From Streptomyces sp. NBRC 110028 (GTDB taxonomy: Bacteria; Actinomycetota; Actinomycetes; Streptomycetales; Streptomycetaceae), in the NCBI RefSeq assembly GCF_001417735.1, contig NZ_BBUZ01000041.1, positions 38,340 through 102,339 on the forward strand: a DNA stretch of 64,000 bases. The letters run 5' to 3'. Positions within the stretch are counted from its first letter, which is position 1. Each line of letters begins with the position of its first letter. The translations under genes were made by a program, and so were the position numbers. The notes beneath the pieces were generated by a model. The model had not been told where the DNA came from and searched no databases. It worked only from the letters and a program-made list of their open reading frames with translations. Of this stretch, positions 26,347 to 35,573 are shown in pieces.

Positions 26347-28149
26347 ATGTGCCGCGTCTATGGATACATCAACCGTGACGTACCACCGACGCGCCTGGCA
26401 CACACGGGCGCCCTCCTGCACCACGGCGGGCCGGACGGACACTTCCTCGACCACGGCCCCGGCTGGGCCCTGGGGGCCACCCGGCTGGCGGTGATGGCTC
26501 CCCGGCACGGTGCGCAGCCCTACGCCCTCGGTCCGATCCGGGTGGTGTTCAACGGCGAGATCTACAACCACCGGGAGTTGCGCGAGCGGCTCGCCAGGCA
26601 CGGATACCCCATCGACGACCCCTGCGACGGCGCGGTGCTCCCCGCCCTCTACCACCGGTACGGCACCTCCTTCGCCGACCATCTGGACGGCATGTACGCC
26701 ATCGCCGTGATGGATCTGCGGGGCGAGCCGCGACTGGTGCTCGCCACCGACGACACCGGCGTCAAACCCCTTTACTACCACCGTGACCGGCACGGTGGCG
26801 TCTCCTTCGCCTCCGAGATCGCTGCCCTGCGGTATCTCTCGGGCGCGGGTGCCCGGCACGCTCCCGACGCGCTGGACACCTTCCTGACGACGAAGACCCC
26901 GCTCGGCACCCGCTGCGTCTACGAGGACATCACGGCGCTGGAGCCCGCGCGGACGGTGACGGTCACCGCGCGCGGCCGGATGCGGTGGCACCCCCGCGCC
27001 CCGGCAGCTCCCTCACCCGGGCCGGACGCGGCCGGGCCGGAGCGAGCCGCCGGCGCGGTGCGCGACCTGCTCCGCACGGAAGTCCACCGGCTCGCCGTGG
27101 CGGACGTCCCGGTGGCCGCCGTCCTCAGCGGCGGGCTCGACTCCTCCCTCGTCACCGGGCTGCTCACGGAGGTGGTGGACGACCTGCACGCCTTCCACAT
27201 CCGCTACCGGGGCTCCTGGCCCGCCGACGAGTCCACCCACGCGCGCGCCGTGGCCACGGCGCGGGGCGTCCGGCTGCACGAGGTCGAACTCGACCCCGCG
27301 CACATACCCGATCTGCTGCCGAAGGTCCTGCGCCACCTGGGACAGCCGAACGCCGACCCCATCACCGTCAGCACCTACGCGCTCTTCGAGGCCGTGCGGG
27401 ACGCGGGCTTCACGGTGGCGCTCACCGGCGACGCGGCGGACGAGCTGTTCGGCGGCTACGCACGGGTCACCGAGGGGGTCTCGGCCCAAGGCGACTGGGG
27501 CGCTGAGTACGTCCGCGCCCTGGCCGCCGTGCCGTCCCCGCTGCGTACGCGGCTGTACCGGCCGGACTACCGGGATCTGCTGCGGGAGATCCACACCGCC
27601 GAGGAGGAGCTGCTGGAGCGGGTGCGCGGACGGGAGGGCGACCGCCTCGCGGCCATGACCGACGTGGAGATCGGCCTGCGGATGCCCGCGTACCACCTGC
27701 GCCGCGTCGATCACCTGAGCATGGCCAGCGCGATCGAAGTGCGACCGCCGTTCTGCCAGCGCTCCCTCGTGGCGGCGGCGCGCCGGCTGCCGGCCTCGCT
27801 CAAGGTGCACCGGGGCCAGGGTAAACGCGTGCTGCACGCCGCGGCCCGGGGGGTGGTGCCCGAGCGCGTACGGAACCGGCCCAAACAGCCGTTCACCCTG
27901 CCCATCACGGCGATGCTCGCCCCGGGCACCGCGCTGTTCGCCCACGCCCAGGAGGTGCTGGCACCGGCGGAGCTGCGGACCGGCGGAGCGCTCGACCCCG
28001 GCGGTGTCACCGCCTTGCTGCGCCGGCAGGCCCTCGCACCCGACGCCGGATCGGCGCTCGCCATCTGGTCGCTCATGGTCTTCGAACTCTGGCGGAGGCA
28101 GGAGAGCGAGCCCGTCCCGGCTCCGCGCCCCAGGGAACAGGTGGCGTGA
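26347..28149 (+). CDS. Asparagine synthetase (glutamine-hydrolysing)-like enzyme
   Basis: This 600-residue class II amidotransferase begins MCRVYGYI, exposing the N-terminal Cys needed for glutaminase activity. The glutaminase domain has VVFNGEIYNHRELRERLARH and the synthetase domain has the ATP pyrophosphate loop AAVLSGGLDSSLVTGLL, ALTGDAADELFGGYARV and MASAIEVRPPF. I chose ATG 26347 over GTG 26341 because GAAGG lies 6 bases before it and it places Cys at position 2. In clusters these enzymes amidate carboxylates or close rings through an acyl-adenylate. A true lasso cyclase role is unlikely because no lasso leader protease or B1/B2 proteins are present. Confidence 0.92.
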   Translation: MCRVYGYINRDVPPTRLAHTGALLHHGGPDGHFLDHGPGWALGATRLAVMAPRHGAQPYALGPIRVVFNGEIYNHRELRERLARHGYPIDDPCDGAVLPALYHRYGTSFADHLDGMYAIAVMDLRGEPRLVLATDDTGVKPLYYHRDRHGGVSFASEIAALRYLSGAGARHAPDALDTFLTTKTPLGTRCVYEDITALEPARTVTVTARGRMRWHPRAPAAPSPGPDAAGPERAAGAVRDLLRTEVHRLAVADVPVAAVLSGGLDSSLVTGLLTEVVDDLHAFHIRYRGSWPADESTHARAVATARGVRLHEVELDPAHIPDLLPKVLRHLGQPNADPITVSTYALFEAVRDAGFTVALTGDAADELFGGYARVTEGVSAQGDWGAEYVRALAAVPSPLRTRLYRPDYRDLLREIHTAEEELLERVRGREGDRLAAMTDVEIGLRMPAYHLRRVDHLSMASAIEVRPPFCQRSLVAAARRLPASLKVHRGQGKRVLHAAARGVVPERVRNRPKQPFTLPITAMLAPGTALFAHAQEVLAPAELRTGGALDPGGVTALLRRQALAPDAGSALAIWSLMVFELWRRQESEPVPAPRPREQVA

Positions 28150-29174
28150 TGCGTGCCTACATCGCCCACGCCCAGGGCAGCCCCTGCCCCACCCTGGTGC
28201 TGCCGTCGCCGATCGCCTGGCCCGAGGACGAGGAGACGCTCTCCTGGATCCTCACCGGTGTCCACCGCGCGCTGTGCGAACGCGGGGCCGCTCATGTCCT
28301 GAAGATCGCGCTGGTGGCGCCGCCCGCCGACCCCGGATGCGATCTCGCGTACCGCTTCGTCCAGGTGGTGCCCGGCGCCGTCCCCCGGTTCGAGTTCGGG
28401 GGCAGTTGCGGGCATTCGATCCTGAGTTCGGTGCTCGCGGTGAGCCAGATGGGCATGGTGCCATGGCTCCGGCCGGGCGTACGGGTGCGGGTGCGGGTCC
28501 TCACCAACGACGACACGGTGGTGTGCGAGCCTTTGGACATCACCCCGGCCGGGGACCGCGTCACCTTCACCGTCGGTTTCCGGCGCACCGCGCCGACCCC
28601 GCTGGCGGGCACCCTGCTGCTGGGCGAGACGGTGAGCGTGCTGCGCTCCGGGGGGCTCGAGATCCCCTATTCGCTCGTCTCGCTCGGCAACCCCTATGTC
28701 TTCGTCGACGCACGGGAGCTGGACATCCCCGACGAGGCGGCGCTGTTCGCGGCCGGGGCACCGCTGTTCCGGGCGCTGACGCGGACGCGCGAGCTGGTGG
28801 CTCACCGGCTCGGCTGGGACTCTCTGTGCTTCCCCAAGGTGGCGGCCCTGCTGCCGGCCGGACCCGGAGTCCTCGCCGCGCGGGCCATATCGGTGCCCTC
28901 CTGGCATCCGACGCTCGCCCTCACCGGGGCGACCTGCCTGGCGACCGCAGCCGCCCAGGAGGGCACCATCCCGCACCGGCTGGCCGGGGTGGACACGAGC
29001 GGGCGGCTCACCGTGCGCACCGCCGCCGGGCGTACGCAGGTCCGGGCCACCACAGCCGCCGGCCGGCTGGTGGAGGTGAGCGTGTCACCGAAGTCGGTCC
29101 GTCTCGTCACCTCCCTCGACCTGCCGGAAGCGGGCGCGCGCAACTACGCGGTGCCCGAGCCGTCCAAGCCGTGA
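28149..29174 (+). CDS. PrpF/DapF-fold isomerase-like protein
   Basis: The 341-residue protein resembles PrpF (aconitate isomerase, 4-oxalomesaconate tautomerase) of the DapF fold: opening YIAHAQGSPCPTLVLPSP, the first active-site motif as FEFGGSCGHSILSSVLAVS, and the second half with PYSLVSLGNPYVFVDARELD and THPTLALTG-like strands. The family moves a proton next to a carboxylate. The ATG overlaps the asparagine synthetase stop. In this pathway it may shift a double bond made by a flavoprotein, by inference. The substrate is not known. Confidence 0.8.
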   Translation: MRAYIAHAQGSPCPTLVLPSPIAWPEDEETLSWILTGVHRALCERGAAHVLKIALVAPPADPGCDLAYRFVQVVPGAVPRFEFGGSCGHSILSSVLAVSQMGMVPWLRPGVRVRVRVLTNDDTVVCEPLDITPAGDRVTFTVGFRRTAPTPLAGTLLLGETVSVLRSGGLEIPYSLVSLGNPYVFVDARELDIPDEAALFAAGAPLFRALTRTRELVAHRLGWDSLCFPKVAALLPAGPGVLAARAISVPSWHPTLALTGATCLATAAAQEGTIPHRLAGVDTSGRLTVRTAAGRTQVRATTAAGRLVEVSVSPKSVRLVTSLDLPEAGARNYAVPEPSKP

Positions 29175-29185
29175 ACGGAGTGCCC

Positions 29186-30652
29186 GTGCGATCACCACAG
29201 CTCTACGACCTTCTCCTGCGGGGCGGCACGATCGTGACCCCGGACGGGGCCCGCCCCGCGGACGTCGCCGTACTGGACGGCCGGATCGCGGCGCTCCTCC
29301 CGTCGGCGGCCCGCGTGGAGGTGCCCGCGGCGAAGTCGACGCTGGACGCCTCCGGACGCCTTGTCCTGCCGGGGCTCATCGACTCGCACGTCCACTTCCG
29401 CACCCCCGGTCTCACCCACAAGGAAGAGTGGCGGACGGGGTCCATGGCCGCGGTCGCCGGCGGGGTCACCACCGTCATCGACATGCCCAACACGGTTCCG
29501 CCGCTGATCACACCGGAGGAGCTGGCCACCCGCCGGCGGCTGATCGAGGGGCGGAGCCTGGTGGATTACCGATTCCACGCCGGGGTCGATCCCTCGCGCG
29601 TGGAGGCGATGCGCGACTGGGACCGGGCCGAGGCCGACTCCTTCAAGGTCTTCCTCAGCAGCCACCACACCACACCGACCGTGGTCCGCGACCTCCGCAC
29701 CCTGCGGCGGATCTTCACCATCGCCTCGGACACAGGTGTCACCTTGCTCTTCCACGCGGAGGACGATGCCGTCTTCGGCCTTCTCGACCGGCGGCAGGCG
29801 CCGCCCGCGCGGTACAGCGAGTACGAACGTCATCGGCCACGGACCGGCGGCATCGTGGCGACCGCCCAACTCATCAATCTGGCAGCCGAGTTCGGTGTAC
29901 GAACCCATGTGGTCCACGTGTCCACCCGGGAGGAGACCGATCTGCTCGCGGCGGCGGCGAGCACCGGCATTCCGATCACCTTCGAGGTCACCGGACACCA
30001 TCTGACGTTCGTGGACGCCGACATCGGGCGCCTCGGACCGCGGATCAGGCTCCGTCCGGCGATCCGGGACGAGGCCGACCGGGACCGGTTGTGGGAGGCG
30101 GTCCGCACGGGCGAGGCAGCCACCGTGGGCAGTGACCACTCACCGCATACGGTGGCGGAGAAGGCCCGCCCCGTCCCGGATGTGCCACCGGGTCTGCCCG
30201 GGGTGCAGGAGCTGTTCGGCACCGTGTGGAAGGGGCTGCGGAGCCGCTGGCCGCAGGAGGCCACGGAGACTTTGATGGCCATCGTCGCGGAACGCCTCGC
30301 GCTGGCTCCGGCCCGGCTGTTCGGACTCGCCGACCGGAAGGGCAGCATCGAGGTCGGCAAGGACGCCGACCTGGTCATCGTGGATCCCGAGGCACCGTGG
30401 ACGATGACCCCCGGGCGCATTCACACCAAGAACGACTGGTCGGCGTACCAGGGCGGCGAACTCCTCGGCGCCGTCGAGGCGACCGTCCGGCGGGGCGAGG
30501 TGGTCTACCGGCAGGACGGCTCCGGCGAGGCGTTCGGTGAACGGAACGGCAGATGGCTGCCCGCCCGGGACTCCGGGGCGGAGGGCACCGCCCCGGGCGA
30601 CCGTGCCGGGCGGCCCCGGCTCCGTACCGCCGCGGCGCCCCGGGTGGGATGA
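29186..30652 (+). CDS. Dihydroorotase/allantoinase-type cyclic amidohydrolase
   Basis: This zinc enzyme opens or closes cyclic amides such as dihydroorotate, allantoin or hydantoins. Motifs are LPGLIDSHVHFRTPGLTHKE (metal His pair), the carboxylated-Lys strand SFKVFLSSHH, HVVHVSTREE, EVTGHHLTF and VGSDHSPHT with the catalytic Asp. GGAG ends 5 bases before GTG 29186; GTG 29171, which overlaps the previous stop, is also possible. Length (about 488) suits the family. Housekeeping pyrimidine genes are absent around it, so a role on the pathway product is likely, for example closing a ureido or amide ring. Confidence 0.88.
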   Translation: MRSPQLYDLLLRGGTIVTPDGARPADVAVLDGRIAALLPSAARVEVPAAKSTLDASGRLVLPGLIDSHVHFRTPGLTHKEEWRTGSMAAVAGGVTTVIDMPNTVPPLITPEELATRRRLIEGRSLVDYRFHAGVDPSRVEAMRDWDRAEADSFKVFLSSHHTTPTVVRDLRTLRRIFTIASDTGVTLLFHAEDDAVFGLLDRRQAPPARYSEYERHRPRTGGIVATAQLINLAAEFGVRTHVVHVSTREETDLLAAAASTGIPITFEVTGHHLTFVDADIGRLGPRIRLRPAIRDEADRDRLWEAVRTGEAATVGSDHSPHTVAEKARPVPDVPPGLPGVQELFGTVWKGLRSRWPQEATETLMAIVAERLALAPARLFGLADRKGSIEVGKDADLVIVDPEAPWTMTPGRIHTKNDWSAYQGGELLGAVEATVRRGEVVYRQDGSGEAFGERNGRWLPARDSGAEGTAPGDRAGRPRLRTAAAPRVG

Positions 30653-30745
30653 TGGGGCCTTCCGCCCGTACGCCGGTCATGGCGCCGGGGCGGGCCGCGC
30701 TCCCGCCGCCACCGGCCGATTCCTGGAGGTCTTCGCATCGGTAAC

Positions 30746-32044
30746 GTGACAGGCAGGCTCCGCCGGCCTGCGGGAAAGTCCCTCGCTTCTCGCGATGTCG
30801 CCCTGCTGTGGAGTGCGACGGTCTTCGATTCCGGCGCTACCTGGGTCATCCGCATCGTGATCTTCGTACGTATCCTCGAGCAGTACTCGACCTCCACCCT
30901 GGCAATGGTGGAACTCGCCGGCATCCTGCCGTCGTTGCTGCTCATGCCGCTGGCCGGAAGCCTCGCCGACCGATACAACGCCCGCACGCTCTCGCTGCTC
31001 TCCATGGCCACCCAGGTCACGTGTTTGGCGGCCCTCCTCCTCATGTTCCACCACGGCCCGGCCACCGTCGCGGCCCTCTACGCGCTGCTGACGATCGGCA
31101 ACGCGTTATGGCAGCCGGCCCGGCAGGTGTGGCTCTACCGGCTGGTGGAGCCGAGCCAGTACACCGCCGTCAACGCGACCATCGGCTCGGTGCAGGGCCT
31201 CATGACGGTCATCGGCGCCGCCACCGGCGGCGTGCTGACGGCCTGGAACCCGGACCTGACCGTCCTGCTGGCGCTCGCCGCCCAGACCTGTGCCGCCATC
31301 GGCACCCTCATCGCCCGGTACCCCACCTCCACCGGGACCACTCCCGCCGAGCCCGGGACCGCTCCCGCCGAGCCCGGGGCCCGTTCGCTGCTGCGGGACG
31401 CACGCGAGGGCGTGACGCTCGTGGACCGCTACCCCCTGGCCCGGTCCATCATCTGGGTCGGCATGGCCTGGGGCCTGATCAGCGGTGGGTTCAACGTCCT
31501 CATCGCAGGACTGGCACTCAACGAACTGCACAGCGGAAGCGGGGGGCTCGGGCTCTTCTACGTGGTGGACGGGACCGCGGTGGTGATCGGCAGCTGGTGC
31601 GCCGCCCGCCTCCGGCGAGCCGGCCACCTGCCGGGCTACGCCCTGGCGTACATCGCCCAGGGCGTGTTCTGGGCCCTGATGTTCGCCGCCGGAAACGTCG
31701 TCCTGGGCCTGGTGCTCTTCGGCGTCATGCGGCTGGCGAGCGGGGTGATCATCGCGCTGGACACCACCATTCTCCTGGAGACCGTGCCCGAATCCCTTCG
31801 CGGACGGGTCACCAGCCTCCACATGACGACCTACAACGCGGTGTCCCAGCTCTCCCTCGCCCTGATCAGTGGCCTCCTGGCCGCCGTCGACATCCAGTCG
31901 GTCGGCATAGCCACCGGTGTCCTGTCCACGGCTGTCGGCGCACTGTGGTGGATCACCACCGCCCGCCGGGCCAACCTCACCTACCTGTCCGCGGCCCACG
32001 ACGCTCCGCCCCGCCCCGTAGCGGCGCCACCGCACGCCGAATGA
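30746..32044 (+). CDS. MFS exporter (enterobactin exporter EntS-like)
   Basis: The 432-residue protein has about twelve membrane segments with a central hydrophilic linker carrying a GTxPAEP duplication. The motif LAGSLADRYNARTLSLLS fits the MFS loop 2-3 signature, and the overall type is close to EntS-like drug/siderophore exporters. It probably exports the cluster product. The first placed start is GTG 30746, 16 bases after GGAGG, a longer gap than usual; an ATC at 30737 stands at a better distance, so the start is uncertain. It contains an in-frame TTA codon at 31106, a second bldA-dependent gene of the cluster. Confidence 0.88.
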   Translation: MTGRLRRPAGKSLASRDVALLWSATVFDSGATWVIRIVIFVRILEQYSTSTLAMVELAGILPSLLLMPLAGSLADRYNARTLSLLSMATQVTCLAALLLMFHHGPATVAALYALLTIGNALWQPARQVWLYRLVEPSQYTAVNATIGSVQGLMTVIGAATGGVLTAWNPDLTVLLALAAQTCAAIGTLIARYPTSTGTTPAEPGTAPAEPGARSLLRDAREGVTLVDRYPLARSIIWVGMAWGLISGGFNVLIAGLALNELHSGSGGLGLFYVVDGTAVVIGSWCAARLRRAGHLPGYALAYIAQGVFWALMFAAGNVVLGLVLFGVMRLASGVIIALDTTILLETVPESLRGRVTSLHMTTYNAVSQLSLALISGLLAAVDIQSVGIATGVLSTAVGALWWITTARRANLTYLSAAHDAPPRPVAAPPHAE

Positions 32045-32068
32045 GGCTTTCCGTGGCCACGGAAAGCC
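32045..32068. terminator. Palindromic terminator between convergent genes
   Basis: A perfect 24-bp palindrome with arm GGCTTTCCGTGG begins directly after the MFS stop, with a smaller GCCGGTACCGGC at 32071-32082. It marks the right end of the peptide cluster and can also stop the leftward hydrolase operon. Confidence 0.88.
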
Positions 32069-32157
32069 GGGCCGGTACCGGCTTGAGTGCCCCGGTCAAC
32101 CGGCCGCGCCAGGGCACACGCCACACGACACCCCCTGGCCCGTGCCCGGCCGGTGTT

Positions 32158-33489
32158 TCAGCCCTCCAGGCGCCAGGACTGGTTCGCGCCGCCCGTGCAA
32201 CTCCACAGCTGGACTTTCGTCCCGTTGGCGGTCCCCTGGCCATTGGCGTCCAGGCAGAGCCCCGACTGCACCGCTGTGATCGTGCCGTCGGGATTGATGT
32301 TCCACTGCTGATCTGCCTGCCCGCCGCAGTCCCAGATCGTCGCCGGGGCGCCGGGGCCCGTCTGGCCTGAGGTGCCCAGGCACTTGTTGCCGTAGACCAC
32401 CAGCTCCTTCCCGGCGCTGTGGGTCCACCGTTGGTTGGAGCCGCCGTTGCAGTCCCACAGTTGTGCCTGCGTGCCGTTGGCCGTGGTGGAGTTGTTGATG
32501 TCGAGGCAGCGCCCCGACTGCCGGCCGACGATCTCCTGGTTGCCGGAGGGCGCCGGCGGATCCGAGCCGAACTGTGTGAAGAACTGCCATACCGCTGCCG
32601 ACGTCCAGGTGCGCCAGCCGCCACCGGTGGAACCGTCTATGGGACCGGGGTCGTGGCCCGCTCCGTCGAACGCGGCCCAGACGACGGGGTATCCGGACCT
32701 GCATCCGGAGTAGGTGGTGATGATGTGGGTCAGGCTTCCGTAGGACGGCTCGGGCGGGTTCTGCGGGGTACAGCCGTTCGTCCGGACGAAGGTGTCGCGC
32801 AGTTGCCGTCCCGACGCGATGGGCAGCACGTTGTCCCTGAGGCCGTGCAGACCCATGTAGGCGATGGGCTGGTTGCCCCCGTCGCACCCGCTGAGGTTCG
32901 CGCCGGAGTAGACCGCGACCGCGCGGAAGACCGTCGCCCGGGAGCAGGCCAGGGCGTACGACATCGCAGCGCCGTAGCTGAATCCGGCCGAGAACAACTG
33001 GGTGGTGTCGACGCACAGACCTGCCTCGATCTGGCCGACCATGGCGTCGACGAAGGCCACGTCCTGGCCACCGGGGTTGGCCCAGCCGTTGCCGTTGCCC
33101 TGGGGCGCGACGAAGATCGTGCCGTTGTTCGCGTCCGCCAGGCGCCGCAGACCGTAGTAGGACCAGTTGTACCCGTCCGTTCCGCCCGAGTCGACGTCGC
33201 CCGCCGTGCCGCCCCGCCAGTGGAAACCGAAGATCAGTCGGTAGGGGTGGTCACTGTCGTAGCCGGCGGGGATCCGCAGTATGTAACTGCGGGTCTGGCC
33301 GCCGACCTGCATCGTGTGCGTACCACTCGTCAGCGCCGGGGCCTTGCCGCAGCCGGCGGTCGCCCGGACGGCGCCGGCGGTCGTGGCCGGCGCGGGCGCG
33401 CCGAGGCCGCTGCCGAAGGAGGTGCCCGGGGCCGCCAGGACGAGGAGTACCGCAGCCGCGATGGACATGAAGAGGCGTTTGGGTTTCAT
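32158..33489 (-). CDS. Secreted CE1-type esterase with ricin-type module
   Basis: This 443-residue exported esterase is of the PHB-depolymerase/feruloyl-esterase (CE1) type. A signal peptide precedes SGLGAPAP. The alpha/beta hydrolase domain (about 50-300) shows YRLIFGFHWRGG, the serine nucleophile in LFSAGFSYGAAMSYALA, and AAFDGAGHDPG with the catalytic His. A ricin/CBM13 module follows with QRW, QQW and QSW motifs. It would release ferulate or acyl groups from plant polysaccharide. It is the last gene of the leftward array, 36 bases after GH29. Confidence 0.9.
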   Translation of the reverse strand: MKPKRLFMSIAAAVLLVLAAPGTSFGSGLGAPAPATTAGAVRATAGCGKAPALTSGTHTMQVGGQTRSYILRIPAGYDSDHPYRLIFGFHWRGGTAGDVDSGGTDGYNWSYYGLRRLADANNGTIFVAPQGNGNGWANPGGQDVAFVDAMVGQIEAGLCVDTTQLFSAGFSYGAAMSYALACSRATVFRAVAVYSGANLSGCDGGNQPIAYMGLHGLRDNVLPIASGRQLRDTFVRTNGCTPQNPPEPSYGSLTHIITTYSGCRSGYPVVWAAFDGAGHDPGPIDGSTGGGWRTWTSAAVWQFFTQFGSDPPAPSGNQEIVGRQSGRCLDINNSTTANGTQAQLWDCNGGSNQRWTHSAGKELVVYGNKCLGTSGQTGPGAPATIWDCGGQADQQWNINPDGTITAVQSGLCLDANGQGTANGTKVQLWSCTGGANQSWRLEG

Positions 33490-33525
33490 GTGCTCCTTCT
33501 TCCGAAAGCTTGCCGCTGTGGCCGC

Positions 33526-35508
33526 TCAGGCCCCGGTGATGGTCCATTCGTTGTTGGTGCTGGAGTTCGGTGTCCACATCACCGTGGTCGCGCCGACCGT
33601 GGTGCTGCCGCTGCCGTCGAGGGCGGTGCCGGTGCCCCGGTTGACGATCTGGTAGCGGTTGTCGCCGAGGCTGACCAGCCGCCACTGCTGGTTGTCGCCC
33701 CCGTTCCACGCCTCCTGCCGGGCGGGAGCGCCGTTGGCGGCATTGCCCCAGCTGTCGGCGGCCATGCCGTTGGTGCGGTTCATGATGCGGTAGTAGCCGT
33801 TGCCGAGGTCGATCAGCTGCCACTGGAGATTGGCGCTGCCGTCGTAGTTCCACTGCTTCAGGTTGGAGCCGGAGGCGACGTTGCCCCCGCTGTCGAGCGC
33901 CAGTCCGCTGGTCACGTTGGCGATCTTCACCCAGGTGGTGGAGCCCCCCGGCGCGCCCAGGACGGGGATCTCGCCGGAGAAGGTGAGCTTGACCGTGTAC
34001 GCCAGGGCGCTGAACGGCGGATTGGCCGAGGGCATGGTGAGGTGCAGGCCGGAGGCGTCCTGGGTGGGTGCGGGAAGGTCGATGTAGGTGCCGGCCGTGT
34101 TGTTCAGCAGTTGCGCGCCCGTCAGGCTGCTGAGGTTGATCTGGTTCGAGTTCAGCGTCGTGATGGTCGTGGTGGCGCCCTGCCAGCCCAGCGCGGTGGC
34201 GTAGAGGACCTTGTTGTCCCGGCTGCGGGTGAACCGGATGTCCTGCGGTTTGCCGGCCACCGGCCCGCTGAACGAGCCTCCGCCCATCTTGGTGGGCCCC
34301 TCGCCGTAACTGGCCCAGGAGCGGGTGGCGTACACCGCCTCTCCGAAACGGCCGAGCCAGTCGCCCATGGCGAGCAGGATGGACTGCTGCCCGGAGGGGA
34401 TGGTGCCGTCGGCCATCGGAGCGATGTTCAGCAGCATGCTGCCGCCCTTGCTGACCCGGTCGATCAGCGAGTGGAGCAGTGCCTGCGTCGAGTAGTAGCC
34501 GATGCCCACCGTGTAGCACCAGCTGGAGGAGGAGATGCTGTCGTCGGTCAGCCAGTAGGGGGTGAGCAGCCCCGCCGGGCCGCCGCGTTCGAAGTCGAAG
34601 ACCTCACCCTTGTTGTTGAGGCCGTCCTTGTAGGTCGCGGCCACGTCCTTGTTCCACGAGACCGCCTGGTTGTAGTAGTGCGCGAGGAACTGGAGCCGGT
34701 AGGACTCCTGCACCAGGTTCAGGTCGAAGTCCTGCCAGAGCAGGTCCGGCTGGTAGCCGTCGATGACCTCGATCAGCTTGTCGTACCAGAGCTTGTTCTC
34801 CGCGGCCGAGCCCTGTTGGCCGTAGAGGATGCGCAGCGCCGGGTCCGACTGGGACGGCACGTGGTCGTAGTAGCCGTTGAAGTGATAGGCGTGGTGCAGC
34901 GCGGCCATGAACTTCAGCCCCTGCCCGCGGATGGCCCGCGCGTGCAGCGCCACGAGGTCGAGTCCGGGGCCGTGCCGGACCGAGTTCCACGGGTTGGAGC
35001 GGCTGTCCCACATGGAGAAGCCGTCGTGGTGCTCGGCGACCGGGCCGGCGAACCTGGCACCCGCGGCCTTGAACAGCCGCGCCCAGGCGTCCGGATCCCA
35101 CTTGCCGCCCTCGGAGACCGGTTTGGGGGCGAACTGCACGTGGTTGCCGGCCTTGTCGCGGGCGCCGTCGATGAAGTTGTTGTACGGCCATGCCGAGGGG
35201 TCGCCGTAGGTGGCGATGTGGTGCCGGTTCTCGGCGGAGCCGCCGATGTACATGTTGCGCGGATACCACTCGTTCCCGAACGCGGGAACGCTGAAGACGC
35301 CCCAGTGGTAGTAGATGCCGAACTTGGCGTCCTGGAACCAGGCCGGGGCCGGGGGGTGCTGGTCCACGGAGGACCAGCTCGCGGTGTAGCTTCCGGGACC
35401 TTCGGTCGCGGCGGCCTCGGGGGCGAACCGCAACAGGCCGAAGGCCGTGGCCGCGCCGGCCGCCGTCAGCAGCCGGCGCCGGCTGACCGGCAGGGAAGAG
35501 GGAGACAT
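33526..35508 (-). CDS. Tat-exported GH29-type alpha-L-fucosidase with ricin-type module
   Basis: The 660-residue protein starts with a twin-arginine signal SRRRLLTAAGAATAFG. The GH29-like catalytic barrel includes WFQDAKFGIYYHWGVFSVPA, YITKEHHDGF-like GPVAEHHDGFSMWDSRSNPW, the nucleophile Asp region PDLLWQDFDLN and GGSMLLNIAPMADG. The C-terminal 140 residues are a ricin-type lectin with NLQWQLI, NQQWRLV and a divergent final repeat. It should release terminal fucose. It lies in the array between CE1 and GH59 with short gaps. Confidence 0.88.
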   Translation of the reverse strand: MSPSSLPVSRRRLLTAAGAATAFGLLRFAPEAAATEGPGSYTASWSSVDQHPPAPAWFQDAKFGIYYHWGVFSVPAFGNEWYPRNMYIGGSAENRHHIATYGDPSAWPYNNFIDGARDKAGNHVQFAPKPVSEGGKWDPDAWARLFKAAGARFAGPVAEHHDGFSMWDSRSNPWNSVRHGPGLDLVALHARAIRGQGLKFMAALHHAYHFNGYYDHVPSQSDPALRILYGQQGSAAENKLWYDKLIEVIDGYQPDLLWQDFDLNLVQESYRLQFLAHYYNQAVSWNKDVAATYKDGLNNKGEVFDFERGGPAGLLTPYWLTDDSISSSSWCYTVGIGYYSTQALLHSLIDRVSKGGSMLLNIAPMADGTIPSGQQSILLAMGDWLGRFGEAVYATRSWASYGEGPTKMGGGSFSGPVAGKPQDIRFTRSRDNKVLYATALGWQGATTTITTLNSNQINLSSLTGAQLLNNTAGTYIDLPAPTQDASGLHLTMPSANPPFSALAYTVKLTFSGEIPVLGAPGGSTTWVKIANVTSGLALDSGGNVASGSNLKQWNYDGSANLQWQLIDLGNGYYRIMNRTNGMAADSWGNAANGAPARQEAWNGGDNQQWRLVSLGDNRYQIVNRGTGTALDGSGSTTVGATTVMWTPNSSTNNEWTITGA

Positions 35509-35573
35509 GGGGGCCTCTCGGGGGAGATGACGGAGGTGATGCGGGAGTCGGTGATCGCCGGCCGGTCACCGGA

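Noticed and set aside
26347..28149. Asparagine synthetase homologue as a lasso-peptide cyclase
   Set aside because: The N-terminal Cys for glutaminase activity is present and there is no leader peptidase or recognition protein of a lasso system.
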